NCBI GenBank assembly: GCA_028869395.1
Contig: JAGWSE010000251.1
Span: 1 to 7,511, forward strand
Length of the DNA: 7,511 nt
Source of the DNA: Alphaproteobacteria bacterium
GTDB taxonomy: Bacteria; Pseudomonadota; Alphaproteobacteria; Caulobacterales; Caulobacteraceae
Direction: 5' to 3'
The notes beneath the pieces were generated by a model. That model ran no database searches. It was not told where the DNA came from and saw nothing but the letters and a program-made list of their open reading frames with translations. Shown here one piece after another: positions 1 to 5,924 of the stretch. Numbering within the stretch: the stretch's first letter is position 1; each line of letters starts with the position of its first letter. The translations under genes were made by a program, and so were the position numbers.

Positions 1-1712
1 CCCGCCCCGCCGGTCAGCGTCGTAGGCGCCGCGCCGGCGTTGAAGGTGTCCGCGCCGGCGGTCCCGGTGAGGGTGTCGCCGCCCTGGGAGGTGAAGACCT
101 GGCCGGCGGTGGAAGAGGTCGGCGTCGTCGTGGTGGTGGGCGTCGAAGAGGCTGGCGGCGGCGAGGTGGTCGTCGTCGTTCCCGGATCTGCCGGCGGCGA
201 GGTCGTGACGGGGCTGCTGGTCCCCGAGCCGGCGGCCGGTGGGGAGACGGTGGTGGTGTAGGCTCCGGAAGCCTGCCCGGCGTCGAAGCCCTGGACGGTG
301 GAGGAGCCGTCGGCGAGCGCGTAGGAGCGGATGTAGTCGATCTTCATCTGCTCGGGCATGGAGGCGTTGTCGATCGTGCCCGACCAGCCGCCCAGCGCCA
401 GGTTGGCGATCATGTACATGGGTTTGTTCATGTCGGTGGGGGTGGCGGTGTGGAACACCTCCACGCCGTCGACGTACCAGACGAGGTCGGTCTTGGTCCA
501 AAGCACGCCGTAGGTGTGGAAACCGTCGGAGGTGTCGGGGATGTAGGAGGAGATCGAGGACGACGTGTGGGTCCCGGTCTCCATGGTGTGCTCGGTGGTG
601 TAGTCGACGTGGGCGTCGCCGGTGAGGGTCTCCATGACGTCGAGCTCGGGCGGCCAGGAGCCGTCGGCGGGGACCAGCCAGAAGGCGGGCCAGCCGCCGG
701 CGGCATGCGGCAGCTCGGCGCGCATCTCGAAGTAGCCGTACGTCTGGGCGAAGCTCTCCTTGGTGGAGATCATGCCCGAGGTGTAGCCGTACCCGAAGTT
801 GTCCGACGCGGTCGTGGGGGCGGCGGTGATGGTGAGCTGGCCACCTGCTTCGGTGAAGGGGCTGGCGTGGTCGCCGGCGGCGCCACGGAAGTAGGGCGAC
901 GTATAGATCTGCTGTTCGTTGTTGCCGGTGAGCGTGTAGGAGCCGACGCCCTGCGCGCCCTGATAGCCGTAGTCGGGCCGCCAGGTGCCGGTGGGATTGT
1001 AGGTGGCGTCCCAGATCGAGGGCGACGAGCCGTTGAACTCGTCGTGAAAGGTCATCTGGCCGAGCTTCGAGGGATCGAGCTGCAGCTCGAAGTTCGAGGC
1101 GGAGAGCTGGCTGACCTGGGTGTTGCGGATGAGCAGTCCATCGGACCCGCCGAGGTCGATCTTCACGTCGGCGCCCACCTGGGTCATGTGGGCCTGCACC
1201 TGGGCGAAGTTGGTGTAGCCGGCGGTGAGGCGGATGATGTCGCCGGACGGCTTGAAGCCGTAGATGGCGTCGTTGCCAGTTCCCTTGACGATGTCGAAGG
1301 TGTCCTGGCCGGTCCCGCCGACGAGGACGTCCTGCCCGCCGTTTCCGAACAGCTCGACGCGCCCTGCGCCGGCGGTGATGATGTTGTCGCCCGAGTTGCC
1401 GGCCGCGTAGACCCCGTCGCCGTCCTGCACGAGGTTCGCCACGCCGGGATAGTTGGCTAGGCTGGCGTTCGACCAGGCGACGACCTGGTCCACCCCTGCC
1501 GCGGGCTGATCGATGATCTGATTGCCGGAGGACTGGAGGTAGAAGGTGTCGTCCCCGGCGCCTCCGATCAGGGTGTCGTTGCCGCCGCTCGCCCACAAGG
1601 CGTCCGGTCCGCCCGTGCCCGTCAGCGTCTGACCCGCGGCGTTGGCATAGGCGCTGCTCGTGGGCGCAGCCGTGTCCGTGGCGGCGGAGCCGTCGTACTT
1701 CAAATAGGACAT
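1..1712 (-). CDS. RTX-type secreted glycoside hydrolase family 16 protein (C-terminus outside window)
   Basis: Probable extracellular endo-beta-glycanase. 570 codons are visible and the frame is still open at the left edge. Order of parts: RTX calcium-binding repeats at residues about 28-60 (GGNDTLIGGAGDDTF) and 105-150 (GGQDVLVGGTGQDTF); an RTX-associated segment 155-212; a GH16 jelly-roll domain about 221-465; a Pro/Thr/Ser linker about 485-537; then a new RTX block (GGDTLTGTAGADTF) cut by the edge. The catalytic motif ELDVMET gives E356, D358 and E361 (bases 630-647). Its ExDxxE spacing is that of the laminarinase-like beta-bulge GH16 enzymes, not the ExDxE of lichenases. W341 and W345 precede the motif. 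There is no N-terminal signal peptide, which together with the RTX repeats fits type I secretion (inference). The ATG at 1712 is the best start but has only a weak GGA upstream. The substrate (laminarin, mixed-linkage glucan or a galactan) cannot be told from this sequence. Confidence 0.9.
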   Translation of the reverse strand, partial: MSYLKYDGSAATDTAAPTSSAYANAAGQTLTGTGGPDALWASGGNDTLIGGAGDDTFYLQSSGNQIIDQPAAGVDQVVAWSNASLANYPGVANLVQDGDGVYAAGNSGDNIITAGAGRVELFGNGGQDVLVGGTGQDTFDIVKGTGNDAIYGFKPSGDIIRLTAGYTNFAQVQAHMTQVGADVKIDLGGSDGLLIRNTQVSQLSASNFELQLDPSKLGQMTFHDEFNGSSPSIWDATYNPTGTWRPDYGYQGAQGVGSYTLTGNNEQQIYTSPYFRGAAGDHASPFTEAGGQLTITAAPTTASDNFGYGYTSGMISTKESFAQTYGYFEMRAELPHAAGGWPAFWLVPADGSWPPELDVMETLTGDAHVDYTTEHTMETGTHTSSSISSYIPDTSDGFHTYGVLWTKTDLVWYVDGVEVFHTATPTDMNKPMYMIANLALGGWSGTIDNASMPEQMKIDYIRSYALADGSSTVQGFDAGQASGAYTTTVSPPAAGSGTSSPVTTSPPADPGTTTTTSPPPASSTPTTTTTPTSSTAGQVFTSQGGDTLTGTAGADTFNAGAAPTTLTGGA

Positions 1713-1806
1713 GTGAGGATCCGGTGAGGCGGCGCACGCCCCCGTTGGCGCGCAACCGGACGATAGCCGCACAGAGCTTAAGACCTGGTTCCGACAAGAT
1801 GTCGCA

Positions 1807-1827
1807 TAGCTTTGCCGTATCGTGCGG
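1807..1827. repeat. Direct repeat copy 1 with internal dyad, upstream of the glycanase
   Basis: The plus strand reads TAGCTTTGCCGTA followed by TCGTGCGG. It matches the copy at 1933-1953 at 19 of 21 bases. Within and just past it, TTGCCG (1812-1817) and CGGCAA (1825-1830) form a perfect 6-bp inverted repeat with a 7-base spacer, a shape typical of a dimeric regulator's operator. It lies about 95 bases upstream of the glycanase start codon. The regulator is unknown. Confidence 0.55.
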
Positions 1828-1846
1828 CAATATACGTCGAGTGCTA

Positions 1847-1895
1847 GTCAAGCTTTCGCCGAATTCCGGCGACCATTGAGTTGAACAAGCTTGAC
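1847..1895. repeat. Nested inverted repeat upstream of the glycanase
   Basis: GTCAAGCTT (1847-1855) is the exact reverse complement of AAGCTTGAC (1887-1895). Directly inside the left arm lies a second perfect dyad, TCGCCG (1856-1861) and CGGCGA (1867-1872), with a 5-base loop. In RNA this could fold as a long hairpin with a 14-base bulge on one side. No T-run follows on either strand, so a simple intrinsic terminator is unlikely. It could be an operator or a leader structure in the glycanase transcript. Confidence 0.4.
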
Positions 1896-1932
1896 CTTAA
1901 ACGCAGTCAAACCATCGAAATCGTAGCGATTG

Positions 1933-1953
1933 TAGCTTTGCCGTAGCGAGCGG
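1933..1953. repeat. Direct repeat copy 2 with internal dyad, upstream of the glycanase
   Basis: The plus strand reads TAGCTTTGCCGTA followed by GCGAGCGG, the second copy of the 1807-1827 element, with starts 126 bases apart. The dyad is kept in shorter form: GCCG (1940-1943) and CGGC (1951-1954), again with a 7-base spacer. Both base differences fall in the spacer, not in the arms, which suggests the dyad is what matters. Confidence 0.5.
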
Positions 1954-2056
1954 CTCCGGAGGGCGTCGAACCGCCCAGATGCTCCTCGGCCGTCCAGCGA
2001 GGGCCTGCGACAAAAGCGTCGCTGTGCGTCAACGCGCCACAGCTCGGCCGGCCCGA

Positions 2057-2914
2057 TCAGACAGCGAGGTTGTCGATCAGGCGAGCTTTTCCGAGGACCG
2101 CGGCGCCCAGGATGCGAGCTGGGCCGGGGACCGGGCCGGGACCAAGGCGCGCGAGATCGTCGACCGCGCGCACCTCCACATAGTCCACCCGGGAGAACCC
2201 GGCGGCCTTGAGCCGATCCATCGCGTCGGCCTCGACCGCGGCCGCGGAGCGGCCGGCGTGCAACTGCTCGACAGCGGCGGCCAGAGCGCGGTGAAGCTCC
2301 GGGGCGGCGCTTCGTTCATCGGCCGTCAGGTACGCGTTGCGGGAGGAAAGCGCCAAGCCGTCCTCGGCGCGTGCGGTCGGCGCACCGAGGATCTCCACAG
2401 GAATGTCAAGGTCGCGGACGAGGCGGCGTATGACCTGCAGCTGCTGGTAGTCCTTCTCACCGAACACGGCCAGGTCAGGCCCGCATCGAAGCAGGAGCTT
2501 GGTCACCACGGTCGCGACACCGGCGAAGTGGCCGGGGCGGGCGGCGCCGTCGAGCGGTTCGGAGACGCCGCGCACGCTCACTGTCGTGGCGAAGCCTTGC
2601 GGGTACATCTCCGAGACGCTCGGCGCATAGAGGAGGTCGCAGCCCACGCTGGCCAAGAGCTCGGCGTCGCGGGCTTCACTGCGAGGATAGGCTTCAAAAT
2701 CCTCATTCGGACCGAACTGCGTGGGATTTACGAACAGGCTCGCCACGGCCCGGTGGGCGTGGGTCTTGGCCAGACGGATCAGAGACAGGTGCCCTTCGTG
2801 CAACGCTCCCATCGTGGGCGCCAGGCCCACGAGTTCGCCGGCGGCCCGCCATGCCATCACGCGGGCCCGCAGCTCGGCGACGGTGCGGACGATCGGCGGT
2901 GACATCTGGGACAT
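2057..2914 (-). CDS. panC: Pantothenate synthetase (pantoate--beta-alanine ligase)
   Basis: Cytoplasmic enzyme that condenses pantoate with beta-alanine using ATP (through pantoyl-adenylate), the last step to pantothenate for coenzyme A. 285 residues, the usual family length. Signature motifs appear in order: APTMGALHEGH (32-42), with the HxGH nucleotide-binding motif at 39-42; FVNPTQF (61-67); RPGHFAGVATVV (126-137), the pantoate-binding region; FGEKDYQQ (151-158); and ALSSRN (188-193), the KMSKS-like loop. The frame extends upstream past this start into the antisense of mipZ, but homology begins here. The ATG at 2914 has an AGAGG about 6 bases upstream, favouring it over the in-frame ATG at 2905. 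It diverges from mipZ and shares a 157-base upstream region with it. panB is not next to it in this window. Confidence 0.96.
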   Translation of the reverse strand: MSQMSPPIVRTVAELRARVMAWRAAGELVGLAPTMGALHEGHLSLIRLAKTHAHRAVASLFVNPTQFGPNEDFEAYPRSEARDAELLASVGCDLLYAPSVSEMYPQGFATTVSVRGVSEPLDGAARPGHFAGVATVVTKLLLRCGPDLAVFGEKDYQQLQVIRRLVRDLDIPVEILGAPTARAEDGLALSSRNAYLTADERSAAPELHRALAAAVEQLHAGRSAAAVEADAMDRLKAAGFSRVDYVEVRAVDDLARLGPGPVPGPARILGAAVLGKARLIDNLAV

Positions 2915-3071
2915 GGGCGACCTCTGGACCTGGGCTGCGACGATGGCGGCGCGCTTATGAGCCTGCCGGCCTGCGCAAGTCCATCCACAGGCTGATTCAA
3001 CCCGTCGCGTTGACCCGAATCTCCGGGGCTGGCTGAGGTATCGCTTCGAGCATCGCGCCCGAGGAGGAACC
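2915..3071. promoter_or_regulatory. Divergent panC/mipZ promoter region with two GANTC sites
   Basis: 157 bases separate the panC and mipZ starts. Two GANTC sites, the recognition sequence of the CcrM cell-cycle methyltransferase, lie at 2994-2998 (GATTC) and 3017-3021 (GAATC). TTGACCC at 3010-3016 matches the Caulobacter housekeeping -35 (TTGACGS) at 6 of 7 positions. The second GANTC follows it directly, so it would sit in the -35/-10 spacer. The -10 is poor (GCTGAGGT at 3032-3039 against GCTANAWC). mipZ of C. crescentus is reported to be activated by CcrM methylation, so this layout fits conserved GcrA/CcrM control. The mipZ Shine-Dalgarno GAGGAGG is at 3061-3067. Confidence 0.6.
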
Positions 3072-3878
3072 ATGCCGCAGGCCAGCGTCATCGTGGTCGG
3101 CAACGAGAAGGGCGGGGCGGGCAAGTCCACTATCGCCATACACACCGCCGTTGCGCTGATGCACGGCGGGGTCCGTGTGGCCGTCATCGATCTCGACCTG
3201 CGCCAGCAGTCGACGGCTCACTTCTTCGCCAACCGCCGGGCCTGGCTCGCGGCCAACGGCGCCAACGCGCCGGTTCCGCTGGAATTCGCCGTCCCCGCGA
3301 CCGACGACGCGAACACCCGGTTCGAGGAGGCGTTCGATCGGGCCGTCGCGGAGTCCGACTTCGTGCTGATCGACACGCCGGGCAGCGACACGGCGGTGAG
3401 CCGCGCCGCCCACGCGAAGGCCGATCTGATCGTCACGCCCATGAACGACAGTTTCGTCGACTTCGACATGCTGGGTGTCGTCGATCCGGTGACCCTCGAA
3501 CTGAAGCGCCACAGTCTATACGCGGAGACGGTCTGGGACTGCCGCAAGCAGCGGGCGGCGGTCGATCGCAAGATGATCGACTGGGTGGTCCTGAGGAACC
3601 GCCTGGCGCCGACCGAAGCCCGTAATCGCAAGCGTCTCGACGAGCGCGTGCAGGCCTTGTCACGGAAGGTGGGCTTCCGGGTCGGCCCAGGCCTCCGCGA
3701 CCGGGTGATCTATCGCGAGCTCTTTCCGTTCGGCCTGACGATCGCCGACCTGTCGCCCGCGATCCGGCCGGTGGCCATGTCGCTGCAACATGTGGCGGCG
3801 CGGCAGGAGCTCCGCGCCCTGATGAGCGCGCTCGGTCTTTCCGGATTTGCCGACGTGGAACCGATCGCCGCAGAATAG
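3072..3878 (+). CDS. mipZ: MipZ, ParA-like ATPase that positions the division site
   Basis: P-loop ATPase of the ParA/MinD superfamily. In Caulobacter, MipZ binds pole-attached ParB, forms a gradient with its minimum at midcell, and blocks FtsZ assembly away from there. 268 residues, close to the 274 I recall for the C. crescentus protein. Deviant Walker A NEKGGAGKST is at 11-20, with signature Lys13 and P-loop Lys18. VIDLDLRQ (38-45) includes Asp42, the position mutated to block hydrolysis in C. crescentus MipZ. Walker B FVLIDTPG is at 97-104. The MipZ-specific stretches VTPMNDSFVDFDMLG (121-135) and GPGLRDRVIYRELFPFGLTI (205-224) set it apart from plasmid or chromosomal ParA. The region around residues 64-90 looks shorter than in C. 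crescentus. It has a strong GAGGAGG 4 bases before the ATG. The next gene starts 3 bases after the stop. Confidence 0.97.
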   Translation: MPQASVIVVGNEKGGAGKSTIAIHTAVALMHGGVRVAVIDLDLRQQSTAHFFANRRAWLAANGANAPVPLEFAVPATDDANTRFEEAFDRAVAESDFVLIDTPGSDTAVSRAAHAKADLIVTPMNDSFVDFDMLGVVDPVTLELKRHSLYAETVWDCRKQRAAVDRKMIDWVVLRNRLAPTEARNRKRLDERVQALSRKVGFRVGPGLRDRVIYRELFPFGLTIADLSPAIRPVAMSLQHVAARQELRALMSALGLSGFADVEPIAAE

Positions 3879-3881
3879 CGG

Positions 3882-4304
3882 ATGTTCTACGTCATCCTGG
3901 GCTGCCTGGCCCTGCTGGTGCTCGTCTCTGCAGGGCGACGAAGCCAACCTGTCCGCGTTCGCCGCGAGTGGCGGTTCCTGTCGGGCGCCGGCGCACTCGC
4001 GGCGTTCGTCGCCGCGGGGCTGATGGCGTTCCACGAGGCTTGGGTCGTCGCAATTCCCCTGGTCATTGTGGGCGCGGCGCTCCTCGGTTCGACCCGGTTC
4101 AACCCACGCCGCACCTCCACTCCGCGTCAGGGGATGAGCCTGGACGAGGCGCGCTCGATGTTGGGCGTGGGCCCCGACGCCACGCCCGAGCAGATCCAGT
4201 CAGCCTATCGCCGGCTGATGGAGCGGGTGCATCCCGACAAGGGCGGAGCCTCGGGCCTCGCCGCTCAGCTCAACGCCGCACGCGACCGGCTGCTGCGCCG
4301 CTGA
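3882..4304 (+). CDS. Membrane-anchored J-domain (DnaJ-like) protein
   Basis: 140 residues. Three likely membrane segments: about 2-17, 33-50 and 53-69. Arginine-rich stretches at 19-31 and 72-82 would lie inside by the positive-inside rule, leaving the C-terminus in the cytoplasm. Residues 86-138 form a minimal J-domain with the HPD motif at 117-119 (HPDKGG), which stimulates Hsp70 (DnaK) ATPase. There is no G/F region, zinc finger or substrate-binding domain, so this is a type III J-protein. Membrane helices followed by a terminal J-domain resemble mitochondrial Tim14/Pam18, a resemblance of layout only. It starts 3 bases after the mipZ stop, with no room for its own promoter and probable translational coupling. 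It ends at a strong terminator, so mipZ and this gene form a two-gene unit. The client is unknown: recruiting DnaK to the inner membrane, perhaps at division or polar sites, is speculation. Confidence 0.88.
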   Translation: MFYVILGCLALLVLVSAGRRSQPVRVRREWRFLSGAGALAAFVAAGLMAFHEAWVVAIPLVIVGAALLGSTRFNPRRTSTPRQGMSLDEARSMLGVGPDATPEQIQSAYRRLMERVHPDKGGASGLAAQLNAARDRLLRR

Positions 4305-4315
4305 GGCCAAGAAGA

Positions 4316-4351
4316 AAGCCCCGGAGCGCAGGCTCCGGGGCTTGGCATTTT
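4316..4351. terminator. Bidirectional intrinsic terminator between convergent genes
   Basis: A perfect 12-bp stem: AAGCCCCGGAGC (4316-4327) and GCTCCGGGGCTT (4332-4343) around the loop GCAG. On the plus strand it is followed by GGCATTTT; on the minus strand the stem runs into TTTCTTCTT. It lies 11 bases after the J-protein stop and 16 bases beyond the carboxypeptidase stop, so it probably serves both. Confidence 0.88.
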
Positions 4352-4367
4352 GCGGTCGATGGCGCGC

Positions 4368-5642
4368 CTAGCTCGGCGAAACCACCATGCAGGCCAGCCG
4401 GTGGGCGTGCAATTCTCGGCAGGCGCCGCGCGCTTCGGCCTTCGAGAAGCCGGTGAACACGACCTTGTAGATGTGTCCGCGCCGTTCCGTCAGGCCTTCG
4501 GCGCCGTCGAAGTGGCGGCCGAACTTGCGCTTCACAAGCGCGATCTGCTCGCGGGCCTCGGCATGGCGGCGGAACTCTCCAACCTGCACCCCCCAGCTTT
4601 CACGGCGGACTGCATGGCGTTCGTGCTTCTCGACCCGGAGGTGGGCGCGGGGCGCGGGGGCCGAGGTGAGCTCGATCTTCACGCCGTCCTGGTCCGCATC
4701 GCCCTGTTCCTTCGGCGGGCGGATGACAGGACCGGAGAGGTCGGGCGTGTAGAGGTTTTGGGCGACGGTGACGTCCTGACCGAGGGCGCGGCGCTTGATC
4801 ACGTCGAAGCCAGTGAGCAGCAGGTCCTCCGCGTTCTCGTCGCGCAGCGCCGTCGAGGGGCCGCCCATCACGATGACGATCAGGCGGCGGCCGTCACGCA
4901 CGCCGGAGACGGCGATGTTGAACCCCGACGCATTGGTGAAGCCGGTTTTCAGGCCGTCCACGCCAGGGACGTTCAGCATGTGGTTGTGGCCCATGATCGT
5001 GTGGCCACGGAAATCGAAAGAGCGCTCACTGAACAGGTGATAGTATTGCGGGTAGTCGCGCATGATCGCCCGCGACAGGATCGCCAAATCCCTGGCCGTC
5101 GTGAGCTGGCGGCTGTTGGGCAGGCCCGAAGCATCGGCGAAATGGGTGTTGCGCATGCCGAGTTCACGGGCGCGCACCGTCATCAGGGCCGCGAACCGGC
5201 TCTCCGTACCGCCGAGCTTTTCGGCCATGGCGACGGCCGCATCGTTCGCCGACTTGATGACCATCGCGTGGACGAGAGTATTGACCGAGACGCTGTCACC
5301 GGGCCGTACCCCCAGCTTGGTGGGCGCCTGGGCGGAAGCGTGAGGCGAGAACACCACGCGATCGCTCAGGTGGAGCTTTCCGGACGAGAGGGCCTCGAAG
5401 GTGAGGTAGAGCGTCATCAGTTTTGTGATGGACGCCGGGTAGCGGGGATCGTCCGCGTTCTTGGCGTAGAGCACCTCGCCGGTCTTGGCGTCGACCACGA
5501 TGGCGGCGTACTTGCTCTCCGACGCCGCCAGCAGGCTGCGGAAGTACGGGATTTGCGCCTGCGCCGCCGGAGCCGTGACCGTCATGGCGACGGCTGCGGC
5601 CAAGCCGATCGAGACGAAAAGGCGGCGTACAGGCTTCAGCAT
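4368..5642 (-). CDS. D-alanyl-D-alanine carboxypeptidase (PBP5/6 type) with C-terminal SPOR domain
   Basis: Periplasmic serine peptidase (S11 family) that removes the terminal D-Ala from peptidoglycan pentapeptides. 424 residues. A signal peptide covers about 1-29 (RR at 6-7, hydrophobic core, AQA cleavage). All three penicillin-binding motifs are intact: SITK at 71-74 (nucleophile Ser71), SAN at 131-133 and KTG at 232-234. A charged linker at about 305-345 leads to a SPOR domain at about 348-424 (WGVQVGEF near its start, YKVVFTGFS near its end), a fold known to bind denuded septal glycan. PBP5 instead ends in an amphipathic membrane anchor; here the SPOR domain probably takes over localisation. 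Its place beside mipZ fits a division role. Start ATG at 5642 has only a weak GGA upstream. Two GANTC sites lie within 60 bases upstream. Confidence 0.94.
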   Translation of the reverse strand: MLKPVRRLFVSIGLAAAVAMTVTAPAAQAQIPYFRSLLAASESKYAAIVVDAKTGEVLYAKNADDPRYPASITKLMTLYLTFEALSSGKLHLSDRVVFSPHASAQAPTKLGVRPGDSVSVNTLVHAMVIKSANDAAVAMAEKLGGTESRFAALMTVRARELGMRNTHFADASGLPNSRQLTTARDLAILSRAIMRDYPQYYHLFSERSFDFRGHTIMGHNHMLNVPGVDGLKTGFTNASGFNIAVSGVRDGRRLIVIVMGGPSTALRDENAEDLLLTGFDVIKRRALGQDVTVAQNLYTPDLSGPVIRPPKEQGDADQDGVKIELTSAPAPRAHLRVEKHERHAVRRESWGVQVGEFRRHAEAREQIALVKRKFGRHFDGAEGLTERRGHIYKVVFTGFSKAEARGACRELHAHRLACMVVSPS

Positions 5643-5764
5643 GCTTTCGTCCGTGGAATCTGAACATCAAAGGCGCTGCAAAAGCGGCGCCGGAATCCCT
5701 CTACCATCTCACTGCGACGGTTGCGGCAGAGTAAACAGCTCTTGAACAGGCCCAATTGTCGCGG
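5643..5764 (-). promoter_or_regulatory. Upstream region of the SPOR carboxypeptidase gene with two GANTC sites
   Basis: GAATC occurs at 5656-5660 and again at 5693-5697, that is 14 and 51 bases before the start codon. GANTC is the CcrM site. A match to the Caulobacter housekeeping promoter is not obvious here. On the minus strand TTGGGC and TACTCT lie 16 bases apart (within about 5730-5757), a weak sigma-70-like pair. A regulatory role for the GANTC pair is inferred from the similar layout in front of mipZ. Confidence 0.35.
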
Positions 5765-5788
5765 CTGGCACTGGTCACGCTTTCGTCA

Positions 5789-5831
5789 TTGTGCGGTGCA
5801 CAAAAATTCGCTTGACTGCTGCACTGCAACA
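5789..5831 (+). promoter_or_regulatory. Two TGC-N3-GCA dyads, candidate PhaR operator upstream of the phasin
   Basis: Box 1 is a perfect inverted repeat, TTGTGC-GGT-GCACAA (5789-5803). Box 2 is TGCTGC-ACT-GCAACA (5817-5831), the same arrangement with one mismatch pair. Their centres are 28 bases apart. TGC/GCA-rich dyads with a 3-4 base spacer are the known targets of PhaR, the repressor of phasin genes that is released when it binds polyhydroxybutyrate. TTGACTG (5812-5818), a candidate -35, overlaps the left end of box 2, so a bound repressor could block polymerase. No good -10 was found. Confidence 0.5.
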
Positions 5832-5924
5832 TGAGACATCCAGGGGCAAGTCGGGGACTTCGTACCGGCGCCTTCGCAAGCGCACGATTCCGCCCTCCCA
5901 CGCCACACCCAAGGAAAGCGACCC

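Larger units (their letters stand above)
1713..2056. other. Intergenic region between panC and the glycanase gene
   Basis: A 344-base stretch between the panC stop and the glycanase start, both on the minus strand, so it must hold the glycanase promoter and any panC terminator. It is visibly more AT-rich than the flanking genes from about 1775 to 1945. It contains a 21-base imperfect direct repeat, three GCCG/CGGC-type dyads and a larger inverted repeat, each listed separately. A small GCGAC/GTCGC dyad (2007-2022) lies just beyond the panC stop but has no T-run, so it is at best a weak terminator. I saw no convincing small gene, tRNA or consensus promoter. On the minus strand TTGACT occurs twice (complement of 1844-1849 and 1905-1910) without a good -10 at normal spacing. 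No GANTC site was seen. Confidence 0.7.

Noticed and set aside
101..240. Low-complexity GTC/GTG-rich stretch that looks like a short tandem repeat
   Set aside because: It encodes the Thr/Pro/Ser linker of the glycanase on the minus strand; the repetition is irregular and explained by protein composition.
450..1460. 336-codon open frame on the plus strand opposite the glycanase
   Set aside because: Third-position G/C bias leaves long open frames antisense to real genes. Its translation is Gly/Val/Asp/Arg-rich with no recognisable domain, while the minus strand carries an intact GH16 protein.
1979..2902. 307-codon open frame on the plus strand opposite panC
   Set aside because: Antisense shadow of a well-supported panC; no motif and no credible ribosome binding site.
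2915..3187. 91-residue N-terminal extension of the panC frame
   Set aside because: It would run antisense through the mipZ 5' end and lacks homology. PanC family length and the Shine-Dalgarno both support the ATG at 2914.
4350..5663. 437-codon open frame on the plus strand opposite the carboxypeptidase
   Set aside because: It mirrors the full length of a gene with all three penicillin-binding motifs. The translation is Arg/Asp/His-rich with no domain, so it is an antisense shadow.
5765..5780. Sigma-54-like site (TGGCAC, then GC at the right spacing) upstream of the phasin
   Set aside because: The GG and GC positions fit, but the -12 element reads ACGC instead of TTGC and there is no enhancer-binding evidence; probably chance.
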